Shown here: one piece after another, positions 1 through 7,804 of the stretch
Layout: each line of letters starts with the position of its first letter
How positions within the stretch are numbered: position 1 is the stretch's first letter
From: a virus
IMG/VR virus record: IMGVR_UViG_3300031803_000007
Coordinates: 1-26,126 of that record
DNA: 26,126 nucleotides
Strand: one strand, 5' to 3'
Translations under genes and position numbers: made by a program
Notes under the pieces: generated by a model
The model's input: only the letters and a program-made list of their open reading frames with translations
The model's database searches: none
What the model was told of the DNA's origin: nothing

Positions 1-2
1 TT

Positions 3-38
3 GATATTTTGGTAAAGAATCACAATAATGGCCATTAA
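3..38 (+). CDS. C-terminal tail of an upstream gene (possibly terminase small subunit)
   Basis: One frame stays open from the window edge (first full codon at base 3) to a TAA at 36-38. It would encode the last 11 residues of a gene that starts upstream. The other two forward frames stop within the first 15 bases. In T4-like phages gene 16 (terminase small subunit) lies directly before gene 17, so that identity follows from position only. Too little sequence is present to recognise a family. Confidence 0.3.
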   Translation, partial: DILVKNHNNGH

Positions 39-61
39 TTGAGTTCTCGGGGTATTATATT

Positions 62-1636
62 ATGACAATTACTACCTACTTAGGTAATCCACTACTCAAA
101 CGTGTAAACGTACCCCAAGAGTACACACAAGAAGAGGTTCTGGAATATGTAAAATGTAGGGATAATCCAATCTATTTCATTAAGACCTATATGACTATTG
201 TCAATGTTGACAAGGGTCTGATGAAATTTGACTTATGGCCTTTTCAAGAAAATCTTATTACAGGCCTATATAAAAATCGTTTTTCGATAGTCAAGTGTCC
301 TAGACAGTCTGGTAAATCTCAGACAAGTCTGGCATTTATGTTACATTATATATTGTTTAATGACCAGAAGAACGTAGCGATTCTTGCCAACAAAGGCGCA
401 ACAGCAAGAGAGTTGTTGGGTCGATTACAAATGGCATACGAAAGACTTCCTATGTTTCTGCAACAAGGAGTTGCCGAATGGAATAAGGGGTCTATACATC
501 TTGAGAATGGTTCCCGAATACTTGCAGCCTCTACATCTTCATCGTCTATTCGTGGCTATGCTTTTAATTTAATTTTTCTTGATGAGTTCGCATTTATTAG
601 TCAAGGGTTAGCAGAAGATTTCTTTTATTCTGTATATCCAACTATATCATCTGGTCAGACATCAAAAGTTATTATTGTATCAACACCAAATGGTATGAAT
701 CACTTTTACAAGATGTGGGGCGATGCTATAGACGGCCGCTCGAATTATACTCCGTATGAAATTAATTGGTGGGATGTGCCAGGTAGAGATGAAAAATGGA
801 AGAAACAAACGATTGAAAATACGAGCCAAGAACAATTTAGGCAAGAGTTTGAGTGCGAGTTCCTTGGGAGTGCTGGTACTCTTATCACTCCAGGCAAACT
901 TGCAGAGTTGTCTATAAGGGACCCACTTAGTCGAAAAGAACAATTAGATGTTTATGTGGAGACAGAAGAAGAACATAATTATTTTATAGCAGTTGATGTA
1001 GCAGAGGGGCGAGGCCAGGATTATTCTACGATGAACGTAATTGACATTACGCAATTACCGTTCCGACAAGTAGCAAAATATAGGTCAAACACGATATCAC
1101 CTCTACTATTTCCAACTGTTATTAATAGAGTTGCAACCGCATATAATAAAGCGGCCGTTCTTATTGAATCGAATGGGCCTGGTGCCGAAGTTGCTAACAT
1201 ACTCCATTATGAATTGGAATATGAAAATACAATCAACGAATCGGGGGTTCACGATAAACTTGGTCATAAAATGACTAAAAGAGTCAAGGCTGTAGGATGC
1301 TCCAATCTTAAAGATTTGATTGAGACTAATAAACTCATAATTAACGACTTAGAAACAATTAGTGAACTATCTCAATTCATTGTCAGAGGTAAATCTTGGT
1401 CAGCCGAACCAGGAGCCACAGACGACCTTGTAATGAGTCTAGTGCTATTTTCTTGGTTTTCTTCTCAAAGTATGTTCAAAGAGTTGAATGATATTGATTT
1501 GAGACTAAAATTATATGATGGAAAGATGAAAGAAATCGAGGAAGACCTCACTCCGTTCGGATTTATAGAGGATGGAACAGATGATGGCGATAAATATACT
1601 GTAGTGGGCGGAGAAATCTGGCAATCTAGTAGTTAG
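62..1636 (+). CDS. 17: Terminase large subunit (DNA-packaging ATPase/nuclease)
   Basis: Large terminase of a T4-like phage, 524 residues. It pumps DNA into the prohead by ATP hydrolysis at the portal and cuts the concatemer. The N-terminal ATPase has a Walker A (CPRQSGKS, Lys85), a Walker B (LIFLDEF, Asp174-Glu175) and a coupling motif (VSTPNG). The C-terminal RNase H-like nuclease shows acidic residues in IAVDVAEG (Asp312), near Asp320, in LIESNG (Glu369) and in TDDLV (Asp454/455). Length is a little below T4 gp17 (610). The start is the first ATG, with a weak G-rich stretch (ctcgggg) upstream. It is followed by the tail genes in the usual 17-18-19-20 order. Motifs, length and context agree, so the call is secure. 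Confidence 0.97.
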   Translation: MTITTYLGNPLLKRVNVPQEYTQEEVLEYVKCRDNPIYFIKTYMTIVNVDKGLMKFDLWPFQENLITGLYKNRFSIVKCPRQSGKSQTSLAFMLHYILFNDQKNVAILANKGATARELLGRLQMAYERLPMFLQQGVAEWNKGSIHLENGSRILAASTSSSSIRGYAFNLIFLDEFAFISQGLAEDFFYSVYPTISSGQTSKVIIVSTPNGMNHFYKMWGDAIDGRSNYTPYEINWWDVPGRDEKWKKQTIENTSQEQFRQEFECEFLGSAGTLITPGKLAELSIRDPLSRKEQLDVYVETEEEHNYFIAVDVAEGRGQDYSTMNVIDITQLPFRQVAKYRSNTISPLLFPTVINRVATAYNKAAVLIESNGPGAEVANILHYELEYENTINESGVHDKLGHKMTKRVKAVGCSNLKDLIETNKLIINDLETISELSQFIVRGKSWSAEPGATDDLVMSLVLFSWFSSQSMFKELNDIDLRLKLYDGKMKEIEEDLTPFGFIEDGTDDGDKYTVVGGEIWQSSS

Positions 1637-1648
1637 AAGATGTTAATT

Positions 1649-1656
1649 TATAAATA
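1649..1656 (+). promoter_or_regulatory. T4-type late promoter for gene 18
   Basis: TATAAATA in the 117-base gap between genes 17 and 18 matches the T4 late-promoter box read by gp55-RNA polymerase. Transcription would start near 1662, giving a leader of about 90 bases before the sheath gene. Confidence 0.75.
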
Positions 1657-1662
1657 GTTGCA

Positions 1663-1678
1663 ATGAGTGAGGACTCAT
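1663..1678 (+). other. 5'-terminal hairpin in the gene 18 leader
   Basis: ATGAGT, loop GAGG, ACTCAT: a perfect 6-bp stem beginning one base after the predicted late transcription start near 1662. A hairpin at the very 5' end could protect the abundant sheath mRNA from decay; that role is inferred. Confidence 0.45.
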
Positions 1679-1753
1679 CGTTTCTCTATTGTAGGGAAAT
1701 CGATAGGGAAATCAAATCATTACGAATAATTATTTAATCATAGGAGAAAAACG

Positions 1754-3469
1754 ATGGGATTTCAATTAAGCCCAGGCGTAGAAATCAAAGAAATCGATTT
1801 ATCTACGTCTATCCCCGCGGTTGCTACCTCTTTAGGTGCTACAGTTGGTCGTTTTACTTGGGGGCCGGCTTTCGAGCCGTATTTGTGTACCTCAGAAGCC
1901 GACCTGGTTAGCGTTTTTGGACAACCAACCAACGACACGTATCCAGCGTTTCTTTCTTCTGCCGCATTCTTGAGTTATGCAAATAGCCTTCAAGTTGTAC
2001 GAGTTGTAGATTCTGGAGCGACTAATGCCGCACCTTCAGGAAATGTAACTCAGATTACTGGTGCAGAAGATTTTGAGACACAGATGGACTCTGGTACTTT
2101 GACAGAGGGTTTTTATGCCCGCTATCCTGGTACTTACGGAAATGGCATTAGTGTGGAAACACACAGTGGAGATGCTACTTGGTCTGCTTGGCAGTATGCA
2201 GGTGCATTTGACGTACAACCCGATACTGGTAATGGCGAAATCGCTGTTGCTGTTGTTGTGGACACAGAAGTAGTTGAGACTTATCTTGTAGGTATGACTC
2301 AAGGTACTAACAACGCTGATGGCGGAAACATTTGGGCAGAGGATGTTATTAATCCTGCTTCCAAATTAATCTGGGTGGTTACAAGTAATGTAGTCAATGG
2401 CCCAGGTCCTGTTTCTGTTGTCTTTACAGGTGGAATCGCAGTTTCGGCTGGTGTTCCTGCTCATTGTGATGATGGGACAGGCGCCGACCAAGCAACTTGT
2501 GAAGCCGCTGGCGATACTTGGGTGCTAGAAGTAGCCGCAGGTACTGTTGGTTCTAACGAGTATATGGCCGGTTGGGATAAATTCGAGAACGGTGACGAAA
2601 TCAATGTCAGTATATTAATTGCTGGTGGACTCTCTAACGAGAATTCTGCCCAAGTTGCTATCGTATCTAAGTATATGATTGAGCAGGTTGCAGAGCAACG
2701 ACTAGACTGTATTGCTGTAGTCTCGCCTCCGAAATCAGAAGTTGTCAATGTTGGTGGTGCCACTAACGCTGTCAATAATGTAATCGCTTGGAGAACTGAT
2801 GTTTCTTTTAACTCAGCCTCTTCATACGGTACTCTCGACGGTAACTACAAATACGTTTATGACGTTTATTCTGATACTTATCGCTGGATTGGATTCAGTG
2901 GTGATATAGCAGGATTGATGGCAAGAACTGATGACACAAGAGACCCTTGGTGGAGTCCTGGCGGACTTAATCGTGGTCAGATTAGCGGTGTTGTTAAAAT
3001 AGCGTATCAGCCTTCACGGGCTCATCGGGACCAATTGTATATGCTTCCTAACGGAATCAATCCAATTGTAACCTTTCCAGGGCAGGGAACTGTTCTTTGG
3101 GGAGACCGAACATTGCTAGTCAAACCTAGTGCTTTTGATAGAATTAATGTACGTAGATTGTTCATTATTCTAGAGAAGGCTATTTCAATATCCGCAAAAT
3201 ATTTCTTGTTCGAGTTCAACAACGAGTTTACTCGTAAGAATTTCTTGAATATGGTTAATCCATATCTCAATGGAATTAAAGCGAGACAGGGAATGTATGA
3301 CTTCTTTGTTCAGTGTGATGCTTCAAACAACACGCCAGAAGTTATTGACTCAAATCGTTTCATTGCGAGTATTTTCATTAAACCAAGCCGGTCTATCAAC
3401 TTTATCACGCTTAATTTCGTAGCAACGAAAACTGGTGTTGATTTTGCTGAAGTCATCGGCCAAGTATAG
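1754..3469 (+). CDS. 18: Contractile tail sheath protein
   Basis: Tail sheath protein, 571 residues, shorter than T4 gp18 (659). It polymerises around the tail tube and contracts at infection. The N terminus (GFQLSPGVEIKEIDLS) and the C-terminal region with the ISAKYFLFEFNNEFTR segment are typical of T4-like sheaths; the C-terminal domain forms the conserved inner shell. The start has a good ribosome site (AGGAG at 1742-1746). The middle of the protein, about residues 60-270, is the variable surface part. It carries an odd short insert, residues 238-256, with two Cys ten residues apart and a Trp (C238...C249...W256), resembling a Cys-rich repeat seen in marine phage structural proteins. The tube gene follows after 12 bases. 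Confidence 0.96.
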   Translation: MGFQLSPGVEIKEIDLSTSIPAVATSLGATVGRFTWGPAFEPYLCTSEADLVSVFGQPTNDTYPAFLSSAAFLSYANSLQVVRVVDSGATNAAPSGNVTQITGAEDFETQMDSGTLTEGFYARYPGTYGNGISVETHSGDATWSAWQYAGAFDVQPDTGNGEIAVAVVVDTEVVETYLVGMTQGTNNADGGNIWAEDVINPASKLIWVVTSNVVNGPGPVSVVFTGGIAVSAGVPAHCDDGTGADQATCEAAGDTWVLEVAAGTVGSNEYMAGWDKFENGDEINVSILIAGGLSNENSAQVAIVSKYMIEQVAEQRLDCIAVVSPPKSEVVNVGGATNAVNNVIAWRTDVSFNSASSYGTLDGNYKYVYDVYSDTYRWIGFSGDIAGLMARTDDTRDPWWSPGGLNRGQISGVVKIAYQPSRAHRDQLYMLPNGINPIVTFPGQGTVLWGDRTLLVKPSAFDRINVRRLFIILEKAISISAKYFLFEFNNEFTRKNFLNMVNPYLNGIKARQGMYDFFVQCDASNNTPEVIDSNRFIASIFIKPSRSINFITLNFVATKTGVDFAEVIGQV

Positions 3470-3481
3470 GAGGAATGAAAA

Positions 3482-4000
3482 ATGGCTTTTAATGTAACAG
3501 ATTTTAATAATCAATATTCAGGCGACTATGCACGTCCTAACCTCTTTGAAGTACAAATTGGCGGATGGGACTCTAAGATGTTTGTCAAGGCAGCCTCTCT
3601 TCCAGCAACTACTGTTGGAATGGTAGAAGTTCCTTATCAGAACCGTAAGTTAAAGGTTCCTGGTGATAGAACTTTCGCTGACTGGACTATTACGGTCATT
3701 AATGACCAGAACTACGTTCTTAGGGAAGCATTGCTAATGTGGCAGAGAAACATAAGTGGTTTCTCTGGTATGGAATCAATTATCGGGGTGTCAGAAGCCC
3801 ATAAGACGATTGAAATTCAGCCGTACAGCAGAGATGGCTCTAAAGCGACCTTTATGCACACAGTATATGGGTGGCCGTCAGAGGTTGGCTCTATCGAACT
3901 TAACTGGGAAACAGTGGATGCAGTACAGGAATATACTGTAAACTTCGCAGTTTCTTGGGATGACGGTGGAACTGGCGATACCGTAGACGTACTGAACTAA
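3482..4000 (+). CDS. 19: Tail tube protein
   Basis: Tail tube monomer, 172 residues, close to T4 gp19 (163). Hexameric rings stack inside the sheath to form the DNA channel. The beta-barrel pattern is visible: an early hydrophobic strand (FEVQIGGW), a conserved LPATTVGMVEVPYQNRKLKVPG loop region (residues about 40-62) and the DWTITVINDQNY strand (about 67-78). The ribosome site AGGAGG lies at 3468-3473, overlapping the stop of gene 18, so translation of sheath and tube is probably linked. No promoter lies between them. The gene at 11062 shares the same layout (LP...P...P...TV.D.Y) and appears to be a distant paralogue. Confidence 0.95.
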   Translation: MAFNVTDFNNQYSGDYARPNLFEVQIGGWDSKMFVKAASLPATTVGMVEVPYQNRKLKVPGDRTFADWTITVINDQNYVLREALLMWQRNISGFSGMESIIGVSEAHKTIEIQPYSRDGSKATFMHTVYGWPSEVGSIELNWETVDAVQEYTVNFAVSWDDGGTGDTVDVLN

Positions 4001-4021
4001 AATATGTACTTGTTATTTGAG

Positions 4022-4029
4022 TATAAATA
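4022..4029 (+). promoter_or_regulatory. T4-type late promoter for gene 20
   Basis: TATAAATA followed by TTAG lies in the 65-base gap between genes 19 and 20. The predicted start is near 4035, leaving a leader of about 30 bases before the portal ATG at 4066. Confidence 0.75.
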
Positions 4030-4065
4030 TTAGTAATATTAACTTAACTAACAAAGAAACGTGAT

Positions 4066-5574
4066 ATGGAACTATTTGGTTATAAGATAGAGAAGAAGAT
4101 TGGCTCATCTGTGGTAGACAAGGGAAGCAGTTCCTTTGTTGCGCCAAACCTAGATGATGGTTCTACAGTTATTGATGGCGGAGGAATCAACGCCTTCGCC
4201 ATCAATTTCGATACCGCGTTTATAACACAGCAAGAATTAATTGACAAATATCGAAAGATATCGAGAAACCCAGAAGCCGAATCGGCAATCGATGATATAG
4301 TCAACGAAGCGGTTGTGCTGGACCCTTATAAGGACCCAGTAACAATCTATCTTGATAAGTTGGACACTGTTGATGTGCCCAAGAATATCAAAGATATGAT
4401 TGCTGAAGAATTTGATATTATCTCTAAGAAATTAGAGTTTAATACGGCAGGACCTGATTTATTCAGACGATGGTATGAAGATGGAGCAATTCATTTCCAT
4501 ATTATTTTTGATAATGATAACATCAAAAAAGGTATTAAAGAGTTACGATATATTGACTCCACTAATATCAAGAAAATTAAAGAAGTTATTAAAGAAAGAA
4601 ATAAAGATGGAATCGAAATAGTAAAGGGGGTAGATGAATACTGGATTTACACAAACGAAAGTAGAGGTATAACTCAAACCCTTAAGGTTGCAATGGAGGC
4701 AGTAGCGACTGCTGACTCTGGCTTATATGATAAAGAGAAAGAGGTTACTCTTTCATATTTACATAAAGCAATGAAGCCGATTAACCAATTGAGAATGTTG
4801 GAAGACTCAATGGTTATCTATAGAATTACTAGAGCACCAGAAAGACGGGTGTTCTATATAGATGTTGGAAATCTGCCTAAGACTAAAGCAGAACAATATC
4901 TACGAAACATTATGAACAAGTTTAAGAATAAAATGGTTTATGATGCGACTACTGGTACCGTTGCTGATGGTAAAGATACGATGTCAATGATGGAAGATTT
5001 TTGGCTCCCACGAAAAGAGGGAGGCAGGGGCACCGAAGTAGAAACATTGCCAGGTGGTACGAATCTTGGCGATATGGATGATGTATCATATTTTCAGAAG
5101 AAAGTATATCAGGCACTTCACGTACCCTCAAGTAGAATGGAATCAGATAATACTTGGACCTTCTCTAGAGTTGGTGAAGTAACAAGGGATGAGATTAAGT
5201 TTACGAAATATGTAACGAAACTACGTAAACGATTTTCTGATTTATTTTATTCTTTATTGAGAACGCAACTACTTGCAAAAGGGATTATCGACAAGGGTGA
5301 ATGGAATATATACAAAGAGAATATTAATTTCATCTTTGAAGATGATGGATACTTTACTGAACTCAAGAAAATTGAGATGATGAAAGAACGTATCGAGATG
5401 CTTGACACTATATCAAGTGGAGAGATGATTGGTCGTTATTACTCAATTGAATGGGTACGAAAAAATGTTCTGATGCAATCTGAGGAAGATATAGAAACAT
5501 TAGACAAACAAATGGAAACAGAGAAGGCTTCCAAATCAAAAGATGACGAAGGCGCCTCTGACGATTTATACTAG
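4066..5574 (+). CDS. 20: Portal vertex protein
   Basis: Portal protein, 502 residues (T4 gp20 is 524). It forms the dodecameric ring at one capsid vertex through which gp17 packages DNA and to which the neck and tail attach. Recognisable conserved blocks are YRKISRNPEAESAIDDIVNEA near residues 40-60, the RRWYEDGAIHFH stretch near 135-147, APERRVFYIDVGNLPK near 258-273, and the VPSSRMESDNTWTF block near 350-365 that precedes the long tunnel helix. The C terminus is highly charged (TEKASKSKDDEGASDD). It is preceded by its own late promoter and followed after 13 bases by the His-rich gene. Function is secure from motifs, length and gene order. Confidence 0.96.
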   Translation: MELFGYKIEKKIGSSVVDKGSSSFVAPNLDDGSTVIDGGGINAFAINFDTAFITQQELIDKYRKISRNPEAESAIDDIVNEAVVLDPYKDPVTIYLDKLDTVDVPKNIKDMIAEEFDIISKKLEFNTAGPDLFRRWYEDGAIHFHIIFDNDNIKKGIKELRYIDSTNIKKIKEVIKERNKDGIEIVKGVDEYWIYTNESRGITQTLKVAMEAVATADSGLYDKEKEVTLSYLHKAMKPINQLRMLEDSMVIYRITRAPERRVFYIDVGNLPKTKAEQYLRNIMNKFKNKMVYDATTGTVADGKDTMSMMEDFWLPRKEGGRGTEVETLPGGTNLGDMDDVSYFQKKVYQALHVPSSRMESDNTWTFSRVGEVTRDEIKFTKYVTKLRKRFSDLFYSLLRTQLLAKGIIDKGEWNIYKENINFIFEDDGYFTELKKIEMMKERIEMLDTISSGEMIGRYYSIEWVRKNVLMQSEEDIETLDKQMETEKASKSKDDEGASDDLY

Positions 5575-5587
5575 GAGATAATTAATT

Positions 5588-6169
5588 ATGATAAACGAAA
5601 ATCTAGAAAAATTGGTGCATCTGGCACGAGATAAGAAAGCGAGTGCATTTAAAAGCATCTTAACTTCTGAAGTAAATTCTCGATTGGCAACCAAAGTAGC
5701 CTCTATGAAAGAGAAACTTGCTAAGTCAATGTTTGCTAAGAAAGAGGCAATCAGTGAAGCACCTAAAAACGCAGAGCATACTCACGGTGATGTAACTCAC
5801 TCCCACGATGGTGGTGATGCAGAGCATACGCACGATTCAATAGAGCATACTCACTCAGACGGCACGAAACATTCCCACGAAGCGGGAGATGCCGAACACA
5901 CTCACGAAGGTACACTTCCACCGGCTCTTCAGAAAGCCATTGATGCCAAGAAGAAAAAGGCAGGCAAAGATGACGATGATGATGACAAAGAGGAAGCATT
6001 CGTTCCAAAAGGAATGAAAATTCCTGAAGGTTCTAAAGAAGCATACCAGAAATTTTTCAATAAGAAACTTGCTAAGTTCAAAGTAAAAAGTCCTTCCTCA
6101 TTAAGTGATGAAGATAAGAAAAAGTTCTTTGGAGAAATTGAAAAGGAATGGAAGTCCGAAGATGAGTAA
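5588..6169 (+). CDS. Histidine-rich prohead-region protein (unknown function)
   Basis: 193 residues in the slot occupied by prohead-core genes 67/68 in T4. The N-terminal ~50 residues are a basic amphipathic segment ending in KLAKSMF, a pattern I associate with prohead-core proteins of T4-like phages. Residues 64-106 carry six H-x-H pairs (64/66, 71/73, 80/82, 87/89, 95/97, 104/106) separated by Asp/Glu/Gly/Thr, with GDAEHTH repeated. A lysine tract (about 117-127) and a run of six Asp (128-133) follow. The C-terminal 55 residues (KEAYQKFFNKKLAKF ... KKKFFGEIEKEW) look like a separate small helical domain. The H-x-H array suggests divalent metal binding; this is inferred. The ribosome site AGGAGA lies at 5574-5579. 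Its stop overlaps the next start (ATGAGTAA). Confidence 0.8.
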   Translation: MINENLEKLVHLARDKKASAFKSILTSEVNSRLATKVASMKEKLAKSMFAKKEAISEAPKNAEHTHGDVTHSHDGGDAEHTHDSIEHTHSDGTKHSHEAGDAEHTHEGTLPPALQKAIDAKKKKAGKDDDDDDKEEAFVPKGMKIPEGSKEAYQKFFNKKLAKFKVKSPSSLSDEDKKKFFGEIEKEWKSEDE

Positions 6170-6518
6170 AGACTACCAAAAAGAGGTGGTTGAGTTTCTA
6201 AAACCTACCTATGATAAAATGAAATTGTCTGAAGCCCGAAGTGTATATGGAAAAGAAATCTCGGTCGGTGCGAAAGCAGTCAAGGCGCTAGAGGCTTTTA
6301 ACAAATCATTAGTAGACTTGGGTCGGAAGATGGACAAAGAGCGTGCCGACAACCCGTCTGATTCGCCTGCAGGTCAAGGCGCAGGCGCAAGATATAATGA
6401 GTTGAGAAATATTATTGATGGTCAACTCACAGGCGGAAACTACAGTATTAAATATGTTATGAAGGGAATGGATAAGGTTATGGATATTCTCGGTGACCTT
6501 GACGATTATAAATCCTAA
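6162..6518 (+). CDS. Conserved small protein of the prohead cluster, unknown function
   Basis: 118 residues, not recognised. I chose the ATG at 6162 (MSKDYQKE), which overlaps the preceding stop in ATGAGTAA, over an upstream in-frame ATG at 6105 buried in the previous gene. This implies translational coupling. The protein looks mostly helical and soluble, with no Cys, no membrane segment and a Gly/Ser/Ala-rich hinge (NPSDSPAGQGAGARYN, about residues 66-81). A possible relation to T4 gp67/gp68 core proteins rests only on location between genes 20 and 21. Confidence 0.7.
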   Translation: MSKDYQKEVVEFLKPTYDKMKLSEARSVYGKEISVGAKAVKALEAFNKSLVDLGRKMDKERADNPSDSPAGQGAGARYNELRNIIDGQLTGGNYSIKYVMKGMDKVMDILGDLDDYKS

Positions 6519-6528
6519 GGGGAAAAGG

Positions 6529-6771
6529 ATGACTACTAAAAATAAATATGTCGAAGAGGCTGTTAATCACTTATCAGCCCATAGAAAACTACAAGAAGGC
6601 ACTGACTTCAAAGGCAGTAAATCTATTACTATAACGAGATTTGCTGGACCTAAAGGAGATGGTATGATGATTCAGTTAACTGGAAGAAAAGCAGGACCCG
6701 CTCGATTTCCAATAGAAGAAGCGGCAGTCCTTGGAAAAGCCCTTCAAGATAAAAAATTGTTAAAAGTATAA
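6529..6771 (+). CDS. Small basic protein, unknown function
   Basis: 80 residues. The start at 6529 is preceded by a purine-rich ribosome site (AAGGGGAAAAGG); an in-frame ATG at 6493 lies inside the previous gene and is less likely. The protein is basic, with probable beta strands (KSITITRF, GMMIQLTGRK) followed by a helix (PIEEAAVLGKALQDKKLL). The pattern, strands then a helix that packs under them, resembles small phage DNA-binding or virion proteins, but no family is recognised. It sits 13 bases before the next gene in the same unit. Confidence 0.7.
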   Translation: MTTKNKYVEEAVNHLSAHRKLQEGTDFKGSKSITITRFAGPKGDGMMIQLTGRKAGPARFPIEEAAVLGKALQDKKLLKV

Positions 6772-6783
6772 GAGGGAAAAGTT

Positions 6784-7614
6784 ATGAGTCTAGTTAAGTT
6801 CAAAGAGTATGTCAGCGAAGCAATGCGTGTTCCTGTTCTTGATGAGGACAGTGATGATATTGTTATAGTTGAATGGACTGAAGAGGGCTGGGCAAAAAAT
6901 ACTGTAGCAGAGCGAGCCGAACTAGAAGCAGAAGCAGTAAACGGTTGGGCAATGTGGCAAATCGGGGATATAGATGATGATGATGATGGCGAACCCGATG
7001 ATGCGTCAGGTGTATATGAGGGCGAAGAGATTGCAGAGTGGCTTGATTCTCTTGAAGAGCAATGCGATGCTTGTGGAATGGACCCTTGTGAATGCGATGC
7101 GAATGTAGCCGAATGGAATACTGGCAGTCGCCGATGTGCCGGAGGAGATGGTCGTAGAAAACTTGTAAAGGCAGCCAAAGGCGTAATGAAAAGTGGTCTT
7201 GCTGAACGTGAGATGACTAAGGCTGAGTTAGTAAAGCGAGAAGAAATCGTTTTAGAACTAAAAAAAAGAGAGAAGGCCTTCAAAGAAAAGTATGGTGAAA
7301 AGTGGAAAGATGTAATGTATGCCACGGCCACGAAACTGGCCATGAAAGAGGACTTTGATTTAGACGAAGGACCTAAGGCCTACAAAGCAAAGAATACGAT
7401 GCAACGTAGGAAGACCCAAAGGACCAAAGATAAACAGAAGTTTCAAAATCGAGGCGATAAATTAAGGGCCAAGATAGACCGTAAAAAAGGCGGTAATAAA
7501 GTTAAGCGTATCAAGATGAGAAAGAAATGGATGCGTAAGAATAAAGCCAAAATAAAAAATGCACAAAGAGTGTATGGCGGTAAAGTAAAATCTAAATTCA
7601 CTAAGAAAAAGTAG
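6784..7614 (+). CDS. Acidic/basic two-part protein with Cys cluster, unknown function
   Basis: 276 residues with two opposite halves. Residues 1-115 are very acidic (Asp run at 63-68) and carry C94, C97, C102, C104 and C118, a spacing compatible with zinc binding. Residues 155-190 contain KKREKAFKEKYGEKWKDVMYATATK, a block I recognise as recurring in proteins of marine T4-like phages. Residues 199-276 are dominated by Lys/Arg and end in KSKFTKKK. The basic tail could bind DNA or the acidic scaffold; this is inferred. It lies in the prohead cluster between genes 20 and 21. The start at 6784 follows AGAGGGAAAAG at 6770-6780. Not assigned to a T4 gene. Confidence 0.75.
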   Translation: MSLVKFKEYVSEAMRVPVLDEDSDDIVIVEWTEEGWAKNTVAERAELEAEAVNGWAMWQIGDIDDDDDGEPDDASGVYEGEEIAEWLDSLEEQCDACGMDPCECDANVAEWNTGSRRCAGGDGRRKLVKAAKGVMKSGLAEREMTKAELVKREEIVLELKKREKAFKEKYGEKWKDVMYATATKLAMKEDFDLDEGPKAYKAKNTMQRRKTQRTKDKQKFQNRGDKLRAKIDRKKGGNKVKRIKMRKKWMRKNKAKIKNAQRVYGGKVKSKFTKKK

Positions 7615-7625
7615 GAGAGAGTAGA

Positions 7626-7787
7626 ATGGAATGGTTAAAAGACAGATGGTCAGAAAGAACATCCTGGGACGGCGGCGTATTAGTTGGAGTCGGCGTAGTT
7701 AGTTTATTGTTTTCACCTTGGATGACATATGTTGCCTATGCGGCAATTGTTTATGGTGTCTGGACACTAATCAAGAAGGAACTGTAA
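7626..7787 (+). CDS. Small membrane protein (53 aa)
   Basis: Short gene starting at ATG 7626 after GGAGAG and ending at TAA 7785-7787. The first 17 residues are polar with several Trp (MEWLKDRWSERTSWDGG). The rest is hydrophobic (VLVGVGVVSLLFSPWM, then YVAYAAIVYGVWTL) with a KKEL end, which fits one hairpin or two short membrane helices around Ser-Pro-Trp. Spacing to the neighbours is 11 and 17 bases, both with ribosome sites, which supports it as real. Its place before the prohead protease suggests a role in membrane-attached prohead assembly (in T4, proheads are built on the inner membrane), but this is inference. Confidence 0.75.
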   Translation: MEWLKDRWSERTSWDGGVLVGVGVVSLLFSPWMTYVAYAAIVYGVWTLIKKEL

Positions 7788-7804
7788 AGTAGGAGAAAGG
7801 TATA

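Noticed and set aside
1662-1684. Resemblance to a hammerhead ribozyme core near the gene 18 leader
   Set aside because: The GAGG-loop hairpin and following bases look vaguely similar, but the invariant CUGAUGA and GAAA core and flanking stems are missing.
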